From: Rhodocytophaga rosea
GTDB taxonomy: Bacteria; Bacteroidota; Bacteroidia; Cytophagales; 172606-1
Direction: 5' to 3'
NCBI RefSeq assembly: GCF_010119975.1
Contig: NZ_CP048222.1
Span: 8,904,501 to 8,968,500, forward strand
DNA length: 64,000 nt
Shown: piece after piece, positions 34,516 to 42,925 of the stretch
Numbering within the stretch: position 1 is the stretch's first letter
Layout of the letters: each line of letters begins with the position of its first letter
Position numbers and translations under genes: made by a program
The notes under the pieces: model-generated
Seen by the model: the letters and a program-made list of their open reading frames with translations, nothing else
Database searches by the model: none
What the model was told of the DNA's origin: nothing

Positions 34516-34731
34516 TTATTGCGGTGTAAACACATAGGTTCTTTCAATCATGTCTCTGGATTTGACAAAGATGGACTTATTAGCAACATCCGTCCAGGCA
34601 GTAGCACTGACCAGTTTGTTAGCTTCTTCTTGGGAGAGGGTGCTTACTTGATTTTTTTCAACAAGTTTAGCTTGGTAGAAAGCATTGGTTCTGGACCAAT
34701 ATTTAATGATTAATTGTTTTTCTGATGGCAT
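34516..34731 (-). CDS. small hypothetical protein, 71 aa
   Basis: A charged, helix-rich 71-residue protein without signal peptide. No family was recognised. Composition looks coding, and it has no overlapping alternative. It runs opposite to the GAF gene. Confidence 0.45.
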   Translation of the reverse strand: MPSEKQLIIKYWSRTNAFYQAKLVEKNQVSTLSQEEANKLVSATAWTDVANKSIFVKSRDMIERTYVFTPQ

Positions 34732-34848
34732 TAAGTAAAATGATTATGTTAAATAAATCTACGTAAATGTGTTACAAAAGATAATCCATTCTTAAAATAA
34801 TTATTTATGCTTGTTATATCATAAAGCTTTTTGAAGGATAATTAACAA

Positions 34849-34929
34849 GGAGTTAATTTAACTTCCCCTTTTGAGTGACTTAATTTTAATAATTTCTTAA
34901 ACTTCTGTACGAAAAACAATAAGCCTGAC
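34849..34929. repeat. paired family B and family A repeats
   Basis: The family B copy (34849-34882) has core AGTTAATTTAACTTCCCC. The family A copy (34904-34929, reverse) reads CTGTACGAAAAACAATAAGC then CTGACA. They are 21 bp apart. Confidence 0.65.
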
Positions 34930-34991
34930 ATAGGGGCTGCCTATTGGATTAGCGGTTTGTTGTTATTTGATGGTTTATATAAACCTTAATT

Positions 34992-35399
34992 TTATGCTGT
35001 TTTTTGATTGAATGTCTTGGTCACTAGATCGGTATCCATATATTCTCTTAACTCGTGTATTTTCCCCGCCCAAATACGACATACCCAACAATACTTGTTA
35101 TTGTATGTTTTACCATCAGGGGTGGTATTCTGTCCGCTAGCTTCCACTACTACGTAATCCTCATCTGCAATAAAACGGTGTGCAATTGCTTTGTAGGGTG
35201 GAACTAACGTGGTTCTTACCGCACTCCAAAGTTGATCAACAATCACTTTCTTCCCATCAAATACTTTAGACCATTGACCCGAACCCATCCAGATCCATTG
35301 CATATCTTCCGCCATTGCTTCGATAAATGGTTGGTCATTGCCTCTAGACAGCTCAGAAAATATCTCTTGCATCAGGTGTTTGTTCTCTATAACACTCAT
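34992..35399 (-). CDS. SnoaL/NTF2-like protein
   Basis: A 135-residue soluble protein of the SnoaL/NTF2 fold. The conserved opening IFSELSRGNDQPFIEAMAED with a following WIWMGSGQW and the final strand with KIHELREYMDTDLV are typical. Members include small isomerases and many proteins of unknown activity. It is monocistronic. Confidence 0.8.
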   Translation of the reverse strand: MSVIENKHLMQEIFSELSRGNDQPFIEAMAEDMQWIWMGSGQWSKVFDGKKVIVDQLWSAVRTTLVPPYKAIAHRFIADEDYVVVEASGQNTTPDGKTYNNKYCWVCRIWAGKIHELREYMDTDLVTKTFNQKTA

Positions 35400-35595
35400 T
35401 GTTTATTAGTTTTATTTGTTGGTTTATTGTAATCTTATAATGTAATGACAACTAAAGAATTAGATATTTGTCCTGTAGCGGCAATAGTAATCTGTTAGCT
35501 AATTAGTATAGTAGAAACTTTATTGTAAAGCTGCTCTATTGACAATACATGTTAACTGTGCGTGCTTCTCGTCATGAAGGCATGGTCTATTTTCC

Positions 35596-36159
35596 TTAAG
35601 ATCCCATGCTACCTGTCTTGACTTTTCCTGCTCTCCGGTAGTTGGCTATAATCACTCCACTTGCTGTGATTGCACTTTCAATTAATGTAAATGCTGCCGG
35701 AATCGGGCCATTGTCAAATAACTTTTTTCCTTAGCCAAGCGTCAAAGGGTGAATCATCAGCCAGAACTCGTCCACCAGATCATTTTGAAGCAAGAGTTGA
35801 ACAAGTTCGCCACTGCCCCAAACTTTGATATCCGAACCCTTTGATTTTTTGAGCTTTTCGATATCTGAGAGGCTAGTATAGAAAATAGGATTGTTCCAAT
35901 CTGACTTTTTTAGGGTATTAGACAAGACGTATGTGGTGACTTCATTGATAGCAGGCCAATTGTCTGCATGCTTGGGCCAATAGAACTCCCATATCTGGAA
36001 TGTTTTCCTGCCCAACAAAAGAATCTGCCGGTTGCATCAGTTTTTCCATTATCTTAGCTGAACCCTCATCTCCATAAGGGGCAACCCAGTCGCCATAGTT
36101 GAAACCGCCTGATGTATCTTCTTCAGGTCCATCAGGTGCTTACGATAATAAAAAGCCAT
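35596..36159 (-). pseudogene. frameshifted dihydrofolate-reductase-family gene
   Basis: Reading the minus strand in three frames gives a continuous RibD/DHFR-family protein: PDGPEEDTSGGFNYGDW, then LGRKTFQIWEFYWPKHAD and SDIKVWGSGELVQLLLQNDL, then after HPLTLG the segment KLFDNGPIPAAF and IIANYRRAGKVKTG. A frameshift lies near 36020 (inside TTTTGTTGGG) and another near 35728 (an A run). The start region near 36159 is also damaged. Such proteins act as small NADPH-dependent reductases in other bacteria, but this copy is broken. Confidence 0.75.
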
Positions 36160-36301
36160 TACATGGAAGGAACCTCAACAGAGTAGGGTTAAAAAGCGGA
36201 ATTAGCTTTGCTGCCCTGTAAGATGTAGGCCACCGGACGCTTACGATAGAAATGAGAGTGATTCGAAAGGGACATTTCCAATCAGTTTATTTTATATATA
36301 A

Positions 36302-36485
36302 TTATCTTATTGTAAACTCCACTCTACGGTTATTAGCTATACCTGCCTCGCTTTTATTGGTGTCAATCGGCTTATTTTCGCCATACCCCTTTAAAAAGAG
36401 CCGATTTTGAGAAATACCTTTAGAAATTAAATAATTCACTACACTTTTTGCTCTCTTCTCCAATAATGGCTTACTTATAAAGAAT
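36302..36485 (-). pseudogene. OmpA C-terminal domain fragment
   Basis: The minus strand encodes PLLEKRAKSVVNYLISKGIS, then LKGYGENKP and NNRRVEFTIR before a stop. This is the peptidoglycan-binding OmpA-like domain with its conserved Arg. Nothing upstream continues the frame, so only the final domain remains. Confidence 0.75.
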
Positions 36486-36657
36486 TAGGCTATGGCATAA
36501 AGTGATAATTTTGATTTTCGACTTCAAATATACCTTATGCATACTCCCTATTGCTCAAACTAACACTATTTATTCATTGCTTCAAACAGCGAATTAGATT
36601 TGCAGGACAATTATCTGTCGGTTATTTATATTATCAACTTAAAATAACAATAATTAT

Positions 36658-36842
36658 TCAAGCGTGGGGTCTATTATTCCATCGATAGTTTCAATATTAT
36701 TTCTAAAAGCAATAATTTCTTTTGGTAGATTGTCTGCAGAAAGTTCCGGATTGAAGTGTACAAGAATTTTCAAATCATTACAAACTGTCAAGGCTGAAAA
36801 AGTCTTTTGTCAGATTAGCGAAATTGCCACCAAGTTTCTCAT
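36658..36842 (-). pseudogene. NAD(P)H-dependent FMN reductase fragment
   Basis: On the minus strand, MRNLVAIS is followed by an in-frame stop, then ALTVCNDLKILVHFNPELSA and DNLPKEIIAFRNNIET, the N-terminal flavodoxin-like region of the FMN_red family. The gene ends shortly after. The plus-strand frame at the same place has no family match. Confidence 0.6.
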
Positions 36843-37012
36843 TTGCTCACAACCTTGCTTAAGAGACTCCCTTCACATGCCTATACTAGATGAAGTTTTT
36901 GTATGTTGTCTAGTTACTTAAAACTCGATCAAATTCCTGAAGCTCCCAGTAATGACGTTTTCTTTGTGCGAGGATGGTTATATTGCACAAAGGAATAAAA
37001 TGGCAAAATAGA

Positions 37013-37036
37013 ATTTCTTGAGATAGATCAAGAAAT
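37013..37036. promoter_or_regulatory. FNR-like operator before the second Crp/Fnr gene
   Basis: A perfect palindrome with 9-bp arms (ATTTCTTGA and TCAAGAAAT, 6-bp spacer) contains TTGAGATAGATCAA (37018-37031), one base from the TTGAT-N4-ATCAA FNR box. TAATTTG at 37054-37060 is a candidate -7 element. Confidence 0.65.
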
Positions 37037-37112
37037 AAGAATTAATGTTGTCGTAATTTGCTATTTACAGCGCTTCCTGAAGCAATAAAACTCCCATTTA
37101 AAGAAATATGAA

Positions 37113-37688
37113 ATGATTGAAAACTTTAAATCTTTTTGCTCAGCTATAGTAAAATTTAATGAGGAGGAGTGGGCAGCCATGGAAAAATGCCTTGGTGTAA
37201 AAACCTTAAAAAAGAATCAGCATTTTCTTAGGAGTGGAGAAGTGTGTACCAAAATGGGTTTTATTACTCACGGCTCTACACGGCTATATTTTTTGATTGA
37301 TGGAATCGAGGTCACCAAAGATTTTTGCTTTGAAAATACGTTTACCGGGTCTGTTGCAAGCTTTCAGGCGAGGAAACCTGCCCGGTTTAACGTGGTTGCC
37401 ATGGAAGACACCCAGTTAGTAACACTGGAATTCGCCTTACTGGAAGGACTTTTTGCCAGATACCATTGCTGGAGCAATTTAATAAGAATTGTACTTGTAC
37501 ATTTTGCTATCCGAAAAGAAAACAGGGAGATCTCTTTTCTGCTGAATACAGCCGAAGAGCGATACATGGATCTGATTGATACTAACCCGGGAATTCTTCA
37601 GCGGGTATCTTTAAAATATATTGCGTCCTACTTAGGAATAACGCCTGAAACGGTGAGCAGAATACGAAACAAAATGGCCGGTAATTGA
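37113..37688 (+). CDS. Crp/Fnr-family regulator (second)
   Basis: The 191-residue protein has a cyclic-nucleotide-binding-like domain and a C-terminal helix-turn-helix (SLKYIASYLGITPETVSRIRNK). It lacks the N-terminal cysteines of FNR. The plan matches the many Bacteroidota Crp/Fnr proteins of about 190 residues. FNR-like boxes lie upstream of this gene, of the membrane-protein gene at 37786 and of the lipoprotein gene at 38431. Autoregulation with two targets is the simplest reading. Confidence 0.9.
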   Translation: MIENFKSFCSAIVKFNEEEWAAMEKCLGVKTLKKNQHFLRSGEVCTKMGFITHGSTRLYFLIDGIEVTKDFCFENTFTGSVASFQARKPARFNVVAMEDTQLVTLEFALLEGLFARYHCWSNLIRIVLVHFAIRKENREISFLLNTAEERYMDLIDTNPGILQRVSLKYIASYLGITPETVSRIRNKMAGN

Positions 37689-37713
37689 TATAAAAAAAGC
37701 TTGTACTAGCAAA

Positions 37714-37727
37714 TTGATCAACATCAA
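37714..37727. promoter_or_regulatory. FNR-like operator before the membrane-protein gene
   Basis: TTGATCAACATCAA is a perfect TTGAT-N4-ATCAA box. Its centre is 29.5 bp upstream of CAACTTTG (37750-37757), a likely -7 element, the same spacing as at the YHS promoter. Confidence 0.7.
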
Positions 37728-37785
37728 GAATTTTCATTGTCTTTAGTTTCAACTTTGTTCCATCACAAATAAAACTACAGAAATT

Positions 37786-38305
37786 ATGAAGATTTACACG
37801 CTACGAACAGTATATCTGTTCCTTTATTTATTCATCGCCTCCCAGGGAATGTTTTATCTTATCGGAATCAAGAATGTTTTATCTTATCGGAATCAATAAA
37901 GCACTGCATAATATATCCATTGCCTCATTTATAGAACAAAGAAAATCAATAGATGCAGTAATAGGTGATCCTCTCCGTTTTCTCTACTTTTCTTCCATTG
38001 GAATTGCTGTCCTGCTTCTGGTTTTCACTTTTAGAAACCCAAGGTCGGTTGTTTTTATTACTGTACTGCTGTCTTTTGCCTGTATTCTGGGAGATATGAC
38101 GCTTGCTATTACAAAGTCGATTCCGTTAAACGAAATCATTAACAACTATCCTGCAAATAATTACATGGATATGCAGACGCTCAGAAGCGAGTGGCTATCC
38201 TATATCAGTCTCCGGGGAGCTATAGCCATAACAGGTTTACTTATATTATTGTCTGGGTTTCTGATAGAATCATTTCAAAATGCAGCGTCCGGTGAAAGAA
38301 GTTAA
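37786..38305 (+). pseudogene. four-helix membrane protein gene broken by a 25-bp duplication
   Basis: The first 20 codons (from ATG 37786, MKIYTLRTVYLFLYLFIASQ) and the frame from 37874 belong to one protein, with four hydrophobic helices and the segment WLSYISLRGAIAITGLLILL. The 25-bp unit at 37847-37871 is repeated exactly at 37872-37896, which shifts the frame. Without the repeat the gene is one intact frame of about 165 residues. The layout is like DUF1772-type membrane proteins, a weak assignment. Translation could also start at 37874, giving a protein without the first helix. Confidence 0.75.
37847..37896 (+). repeat. perfect 25-bp tandem duplication
   Basis: Two identical adjacent 25-mers, beginning GAATGTTTTATC. 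The unit is not a multiple of three, so it changes the frame of the surrounding gene. Confidence 0.9.
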
Positions 38306-38362
38306 AATCAATATCGCTCATATCCCTAGAACAATAATCAAGCTTTTTTTCAGCACATTCAT

Positions 38363-38410
38363 TTCTTGATCTACCTCAAGAATCCACAATTGATCATCTC
38401 TTTACTTTAC
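38363..38410 (+). promoter_or_regulatory. FNR-like operator and promoter of the lipoprotein gene
   Basis: TTCTTGA and TCAAGAA form a 7-bp palindrome (38363-38382), with TTGATCTACCTCAA inside. TACTTTAC at 38403-38410 fits a -7 element at nearly the same distance as at the other two sites. Confidence 0.6.
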
Positions 38411-38430
38411 AATAATTAAACTAACTCATC

Positions 38431-39213
38431 ATGATCCTTAGATCCAATAAAAATTTAATACCATTTCTTTATGTATTTATCGCCCTGTTTTTTTCCTGTA
38501 AAGCAGACGACAATGACGCAAACCAGCATCCTAAGCCAATAGAAAATGAAGAGGGATATGCCACTGGAATAATAACTGATACCAATGGCAATCCGATTTC
38601 GGGTGCTAATGTGAGGATTGACAATACCATGTTTTACAATTCTAATACGCTTGCTATAACAGATAATGCCGGAAAGTATAAAGCCAAGCTTGCTACTGTT
38701 GGAACTTATAATGTAACAGCTGTTTTAGTAAAAGAGCTAAATGGCAAATCCTATACAATTGATCTTCATCCTGAGAAATATGAAGTAATGAGCAATGCTG
38801 GCGGGGTGAGGAATTTTCAACTGAAACTAACTGGAGAAAAGGCAGATGGCCTGGGATACTATGGAGCAACCGTTGGTATTAATTCGGCTGTAGGCAGTTA
38901 TATTTATGACTCAGAAAATATAGAATTTACGCTTGTACCAGTAGGAAAATTAATTGATGGTTCAACCGGAAAAACACTAATTGTAAAAGAAGGGGCTGCT
39001 TATACCCAGGATTATGGCTATCTGGTGGATATACCATTGGGACGATATCAAATAAAGGCAATGTATTCCACGGAAAATGGGAAAGTTCCTCTGAAAATTC
39101 GCAAGAAGTTCGATGAGGCATCTGTTTATTCCACAACTTTTACACTTGATTTTGATCCGGAAACCAGCTTTGGGAAAAACATAGCCATTATAGAGTATGA
39201 TTATTCCAAATAG
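38431..39213 (+). CDS. lipoprotein with carboxypeptidase-regulatory-like domain
   Basis: The 260-residue lipoprotein has a lipobox ending FFSC (C23), then a carboxypeptidase-regulatory-like (Ig-like) domain at about residues 43-115: GIITDTNGNPISGANVRID and DNAGKYKAKL are the family's turn motifs. The remainder is beta-rich and unassigned. It is predicted to be anchored in the outer membrane. An FNR-like operator and promoter precede it, which suggests control by the Crp/Fnr protein encoded at 37113. Confidence 0.8.
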   Translation: MILRSNKNLIPFLYVFIALFFSCKADDNDANQHPKPIENEEGYATGIITDTNGNPISGANVRIDNTMFYNSNTLAITDNAGKYKAKLATVGTYNVTAVLVKELNGKSYTIDLHPEKYEVMSNAGGVRNFQLKLTGEKADGLGYYGATVGINSAVGSYIYDSENIEFTLVPVGKLIDGSTGKTLIVKEGAAYTQDYGYLVDIPLGRYQIKAMYSTENGKVPLKIRKKFDEASVYSTTFTLDFDPETSFGKNIAIIEYDYSK

Positions 39214-39264
39214 CATAATGGCAGTTTCAAAGCTTGTTTTCTTCACAAACTACAGTCTACTAAA

Positions 39265-39728
39265 ATGGTTAAATCAAAACTCACGGCTACCATATGGCAT
39301 CCGTCAAAAAAACAAATTGTAACAAATCTATCCGGAGATATTGATCACACGGATTCTTATTAACTTATTAAATGGATAAACTCCTTAGAAAGGAACTTAA
39401 GTTTTTTACCCGACAATCAGCCCTTTAAAATTCTGGTAAATCTCCACGGATTTGAGGCTGTTGATCTCGATCTGCATAAGAAGTTCAGGGGTTAATTCCG
39501 GAAACTCTGGCCAGGTATGGCTGGAAAACAGGTTATATAAGTTTGTTTGAAGAAGCTGAAAGGATGAGCATTAGTATAACACGTGGAATTACTTGTGTGA
39601 CTGCAGCCCATGTGGATCATGACAAGTCAAAAATTGAAAAACATGATACAATGTTCGGTAAAATAAATGAGCGTTTTTTTACTGATAGTAAACAAGCAGA
39701 AATCTGGCTAGAACAAAAAGAGGTGTAA
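39265..39728 (+). pseudogene. degenerate STAS/SpoIIAA-like gene
   Basis: Three frame pieces can be linked. The first begins MVKSKLTATIWHPSKKQIVT with SGDIDHTDSY, and is followed by a stop. The second gives NSLERNLSFLPDNQPFKILV and NLHGFEAVD. The third has EEAERMSISITRGITCVTAA and ends ERFFTDSKQAEIWLEQKE. The FFTD-plus-WL ending is characteristic of small SpoIIAA/STAS-like proteins of Bacteroidota. Stops and frameshifts make it non-coding today. Confidence 0.5.
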
Positions 39729-40361
39729 AGTTTTAATCTTACTCCTGGGATTGCGTTGCCTTACCAACATGGGAACAGATAGTTAAAAATGCAAAAGGAG
39801 TGTAATAATTTCAATGAAAGGCCCTCATGAAGCAAAATAATGACATCTCAAACAAATGTTAACATCGTTATTGATTTTTTTTTGTGGCAATGACCTTTCT
39901 GGAAATAAGTACTTCTGGCTTTTTTCCTTTCCTATCATTTATATTTTCCTGCTGTTTTATGCTAAACGGGTGCAGAAGTACTATTAAAAACCCTACAACA
40001 GGCTGAGGAATTGTTAGACAAGCTTTCCATCTAACACGAACTTCTGCATGAAGCCAAAGTAAAGGCAGTTAAATAATTTGCCACTTTCTTGATACTCTGA
40101 TTACCAACTCCAGTATGGCCAGTCAGTTATTAACTTAGTGTCCATTTTTTGCAGGAAGACCAATTAACAAGATGTAGAAGAAGAGTACTTACAGTATTGT
40201 ATTAGCTTAAATCGCACTTATTCCTGTAAATCTCTCATATCTAAGTGTATATCTACAGTATATAGTAAAAAAATTAACAAGTAAGTTTTAAAGCTAACTT
40301 TAAAATATTGCTACAAGTAAGTATGTTACTTTCGCTATAGTAATATATTTATTTTTAGTAA
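39729..40361. other. long spacer with a family B relic
   Basis: I see no gene in these 633 bp. A partial family B copy lies at 40061-40097 (GGCAGTTAAATAATTTGCC, then CTTTCTTGATACT). GTGTCCATTTTTTGCAGG at about 40139 resembles the stretch at 3990. Confidence 0.5.
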
Positions 40362-40568
40362 ATGACTATCTTTTTAGTTACTCATGATATAGCGAATGCG
40401 ATAAATCAACTCATTGCAAAAGCAGAAAAGAGTATCATTCTGATTTCTTCTTATATCAGTTTTCCTCCTATGCTTTTCCAGCGCGTACAATTTGTTGATA
40501 GTCGTGGTATATGGATGGCTATCGTTTTGGAGTTAGTCAAAATTTGCCATTCAAACACTACCCAATAA
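40362..40568 (+). CDS. small protein resembling a phospholipase-D-like N-terminus
   Basis: The 68-residue frame reads MTIFLVTHDIANAINQLIAK and EKSIILISSYISF, the first strand-helix-strand of PLD-like nucleases. The HKD motifs are absent, so it is either a fragment of a longer gene or an unrelated small protein. Nothing downstream in any frame gives a convincing continuation. Confidence 0.4.
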   Translation: MTIFLVTHDIANAINQLIAKAEKSIILISSYISFPPMLFQRVQFVDSRGIWMAIVLELVKICHSNTTQ

Positions 40569-40632
40569 ATATTAGACTAGTTACTTACTCTTATAAAACT
40601 TCAATTTAAAAAAATCTAACCTTTAATAAACA

Positions 40633-40800
40633 ATGGAATCTCTTCAGCCCAACGTAAAAAGAAAATTGTTTTTTCTCATTGTAGCCCTTTTAGTAGGAAT
40701 TTCTACATTGGGTATTTTATCCAATAATAAACCAGTAGGTGCAACTATGGTTAAATCATCTGAAAACATTAAACAATCCCAAGCTGGGCAACATCCCTAA
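40633..40800 (+). CDS. small single-span membrane protein, 55 aa
   Basis: The protein begins MESLQPNVKRK, followed by a hydrophobic helix (LFFLIVALLVGISTLGIL) and a polar tail. The basic N-terminus before the helix suggests the tail lies outside. No family is recognised. The frame is intact and its plan is clean, so a real small gene is likely. Confidence 0.5.
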   Translation: MESLQPNVKRKLFFLIVALLVGISTLGILSNNKPVGATMVKSSENIKQSQAGQHP

Positions 40801-41113
40801 ATAAATGTCCTTATAAGGATACATTCTGTGTGGTTAGTGAACCTTCTAGAGAGGAACTGCAAAGATGGATAAGCTACTTACTATCGTATGTAGTCAGATA
40901 AAAGGGGACAAATACCTAAGAGAATAAATAGCTTTCATTAACTACCCCTTTGGCTTTACTTTGTACTTTAATAATTAATAAGCTACAGAATTTTCTAATT
41001 TGAGTCTATTTAAAAAGTGGGAGCCCTACAGGGCTTAATTTGGCATTCTTTGGAAGTTATATAAATGCCATTTTCTAAAATTGGGGTTGATTCAGGTTAG
41101 CACATAATCTGAT
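40801..41113. other. intergenic region
   Basis: It holds a short family B relic at 40930-40960 (CATTAACTACCCCTTTGGC) and no gene. Confidence 0.45.
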
Positions 41114-42499
41114 TTAAAATCTGCCTACCTGCCATCCTTTGCGGTAACTACGATTGAGGTATTGATTAGCTTGGGCATCATTTGGAAATTTCATTTTATC
41201 ACTATCCCATTCTAAAACTTTGCCCGGTACTCTGAGCGCCACTGTTCCTAACAGAATAGCTTCTGTCATCGGTCCGGATTGGGCAAAGTGTGATTCGGTT
41301 TTCTCCCCGCCCAAACAGGCCTCTACAAAGTGATGATAATGATTGCGCTCTGAAAGCTCCGCAAGTTTGTAATCCTTGAATTTATTCTCCGGTAACAGTA
41401 CCGGCATACCTCCATGTGGGATGAGCAGGGCTCCTTCTGTGCCTATCAGCATGGCAGATTCGGCCGGGTATTCTTTGCCTGAAAAGAGCTCTTGTATCTG
41501 TTGGGGCGGGTAAAACGCCCCATCAAACCATTCCAGAGTCAATTCGGTGGCTTCTGTAAGTTCATTCCCTGGAAACACCCAAGTGATATGGTCTCCTTGC
41601 GGCCAGGTATCCCCTCTGCGTTCTGGGGAATCCTGCCAGGCTTGCTGCACCTGGGCTACCACTGTTTTAGGTGCTTTCAAGCCAAGGCCTTTCCAGACAG
41701 CATCAAATATATGACAGCCAATATCGCCAGACCATCCTGTTCCAAAGTCTTGCCATGCCCGCCACTTGACCGGATGATAAATCTCAGGGCTATAGGGGCG
41801 CATGGGAGCTGTGCCAATCCATAGATCCCAGTTCAGATGAGCAGGTGGGGTTTGTCCCCCAGCCGGACGAGGTCCTACCAGCCGATAGTTCTCGATAGCA
41901 GCCGGACGGTTGGAGCAAAGATAGGCATGCTTGACTTTCCCTATGGCTCCCCCTTTAATCCATTGAACGGCGGTTCGGTCCCCCTTGCCTGAGGCAATCT
42001 GTGTTCCTAGTTGAGTAATCACTCCGGCCTTGACGGCTGCCTGAGTCAGGGCTCGAACTTCAGCCACATCATGACACATAGGCTTTTGGCAATACACGTG
42101 CTTTCCCTCTCCAATGGCCCGGTAAGCGATGGCAAAGTGATTATGATCCGGTACAGTTACGTTTACAGAGTCAATTCTTTTTCCTTCTTTTTGAAGCAAT
42201 TCACGCCAATCCGTATAGGTACGTGCATTAGGAAGAACCTCGGCCGCCTTTTTTAAGTGGGTAGCATCCACATCACAAATGGCTACAATCTCCACATTGG
42301 AATGCTGCTTGAATTGTTGTAGGTCGTGCCAACCCATTCCTCCCACGCCGATGCAGGCATGATTGAGTTTTCTGTTTTGTGCGGCAACACTTGCCGTAGA
42401 ATCAAGAAGCAGAGGAGAGGTAATGGCAGCCGTGGTGAGGGTAGATAAAAATTTCCTGCGGGATAGAGTGTAAGTTTGTGCTTTCATCAAGGGAGTCAT
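41114..42499 (-). CDS. Tat-exported Gfo/Idh/MocA-family oxidoreductase
   Basis: A 461-residue NAD(P)-dependent oxidoreductase acting on sugars or related polyols. The N-terminus has a Tat signal (SRRKFLSTLTTAA, RR pair), then a Rossmann motif GVGGMGWHDL and VQKPM-like CQKPMCHD, the EKP-type cofactor and catalytic region. The C-terminal half has WRAWQDFGTGWSGDIGCHIF, typical of the periplasmic members in Bacteroidota. The start may be 42499 or 42487; both keep the signal. It stands alone, and its substrate is unknown. Other family members are involved in glycan breakdown. Confidence 0.9.
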   Translation of the reverse strand: MTPLMKAQTYTLSRRKFLSTLTTAAITSPLLLDSTASVAAQNRKLNHACIGVGGMGWHDLQQFKQHSNVEIVAICDVDATHLKKAAEVLPNARTYTDWRELLQKEGKRIDSVNVTVPDHNHFAIAYRAIGEGKHVYCQKPMCHDVAEVRALTQAAVKAGVITQLGTQIASGKGDRTAVQWIKGGAIGKVKHAYLCSNRPAAIENYRLVGPRPAGGQTPPAHLNWDLWIGTAPMRPYSPEIYHPVKWRAWQDFGTGWSGDIGCHIFDAVWKGLGLKAPKTVVAQVQQAWQDSPERRGDTWPQGDHITWVFPGNELTEATELTLEWFDGAFYPPQQIQELFSGKEYPAESAMLIGTEGALLIPHGGMPVLLPENKFKDYKLAELSERNHYHHFVEACLGGEKTESHFAQSGPMTEAILLGTVALRVPGKVLEWDSDKMKFPNDAQANQYLNRSYRKGWQVGRF

Positions 42500-42925
42500 A
42501 TCAGGTGATTAGATCATACTTTGCAGAGAGACTCTTCCCTATACAAAGTGGATGATCAATGAAATACTTAATGATAGTAAATTTGTAGGTAAATGAAAAG
42601 TTATGAATAGGTTTTAGATCATATTTCAAAGTTAAAAATCATCCCATTTCGAGTAACCGAGTGTTTAGATTAAGGTGCATCTATTCAGATCTGTGTTTGC
42701 TCTCACCAATGTCAACTCCTACTTTAAAACCTAAGTGGTTATTTCTGCTTCTAATTCTACTACTCCCAAATTAGCTACTGAAGCAGGAACCACATTGTAC
42801 TCTACAGTAATCAAGAAGTGTAATTAATTTAACCACCCCATTTTGAGAATGGTGCGATTGCTTCATGCTTTTAAGTTTGAGTGGTCCGATCGATTACTGA
42901 TTCCATCCGATCAGACTGCCGAAGT
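42500..42925. other. intergenic region with a family B repeat
   Basis: There is no gene. A family B copy with the core TAATTAATTTAACCACCCCA lies at about 42808-42850. Confidence 0.5.

Noticed and set aside
36664-36921. 85-residue plus-strand frame
   Set aside because: The minus strand holds a recognisable FMN reductase fragment; the plus frame has no family match.
38388-38398. A fourth FNR-like box (TTGATCAT)
   Set aside because: Only one half matches, and it lies inside the expected promoter of the lipoprotein gene.
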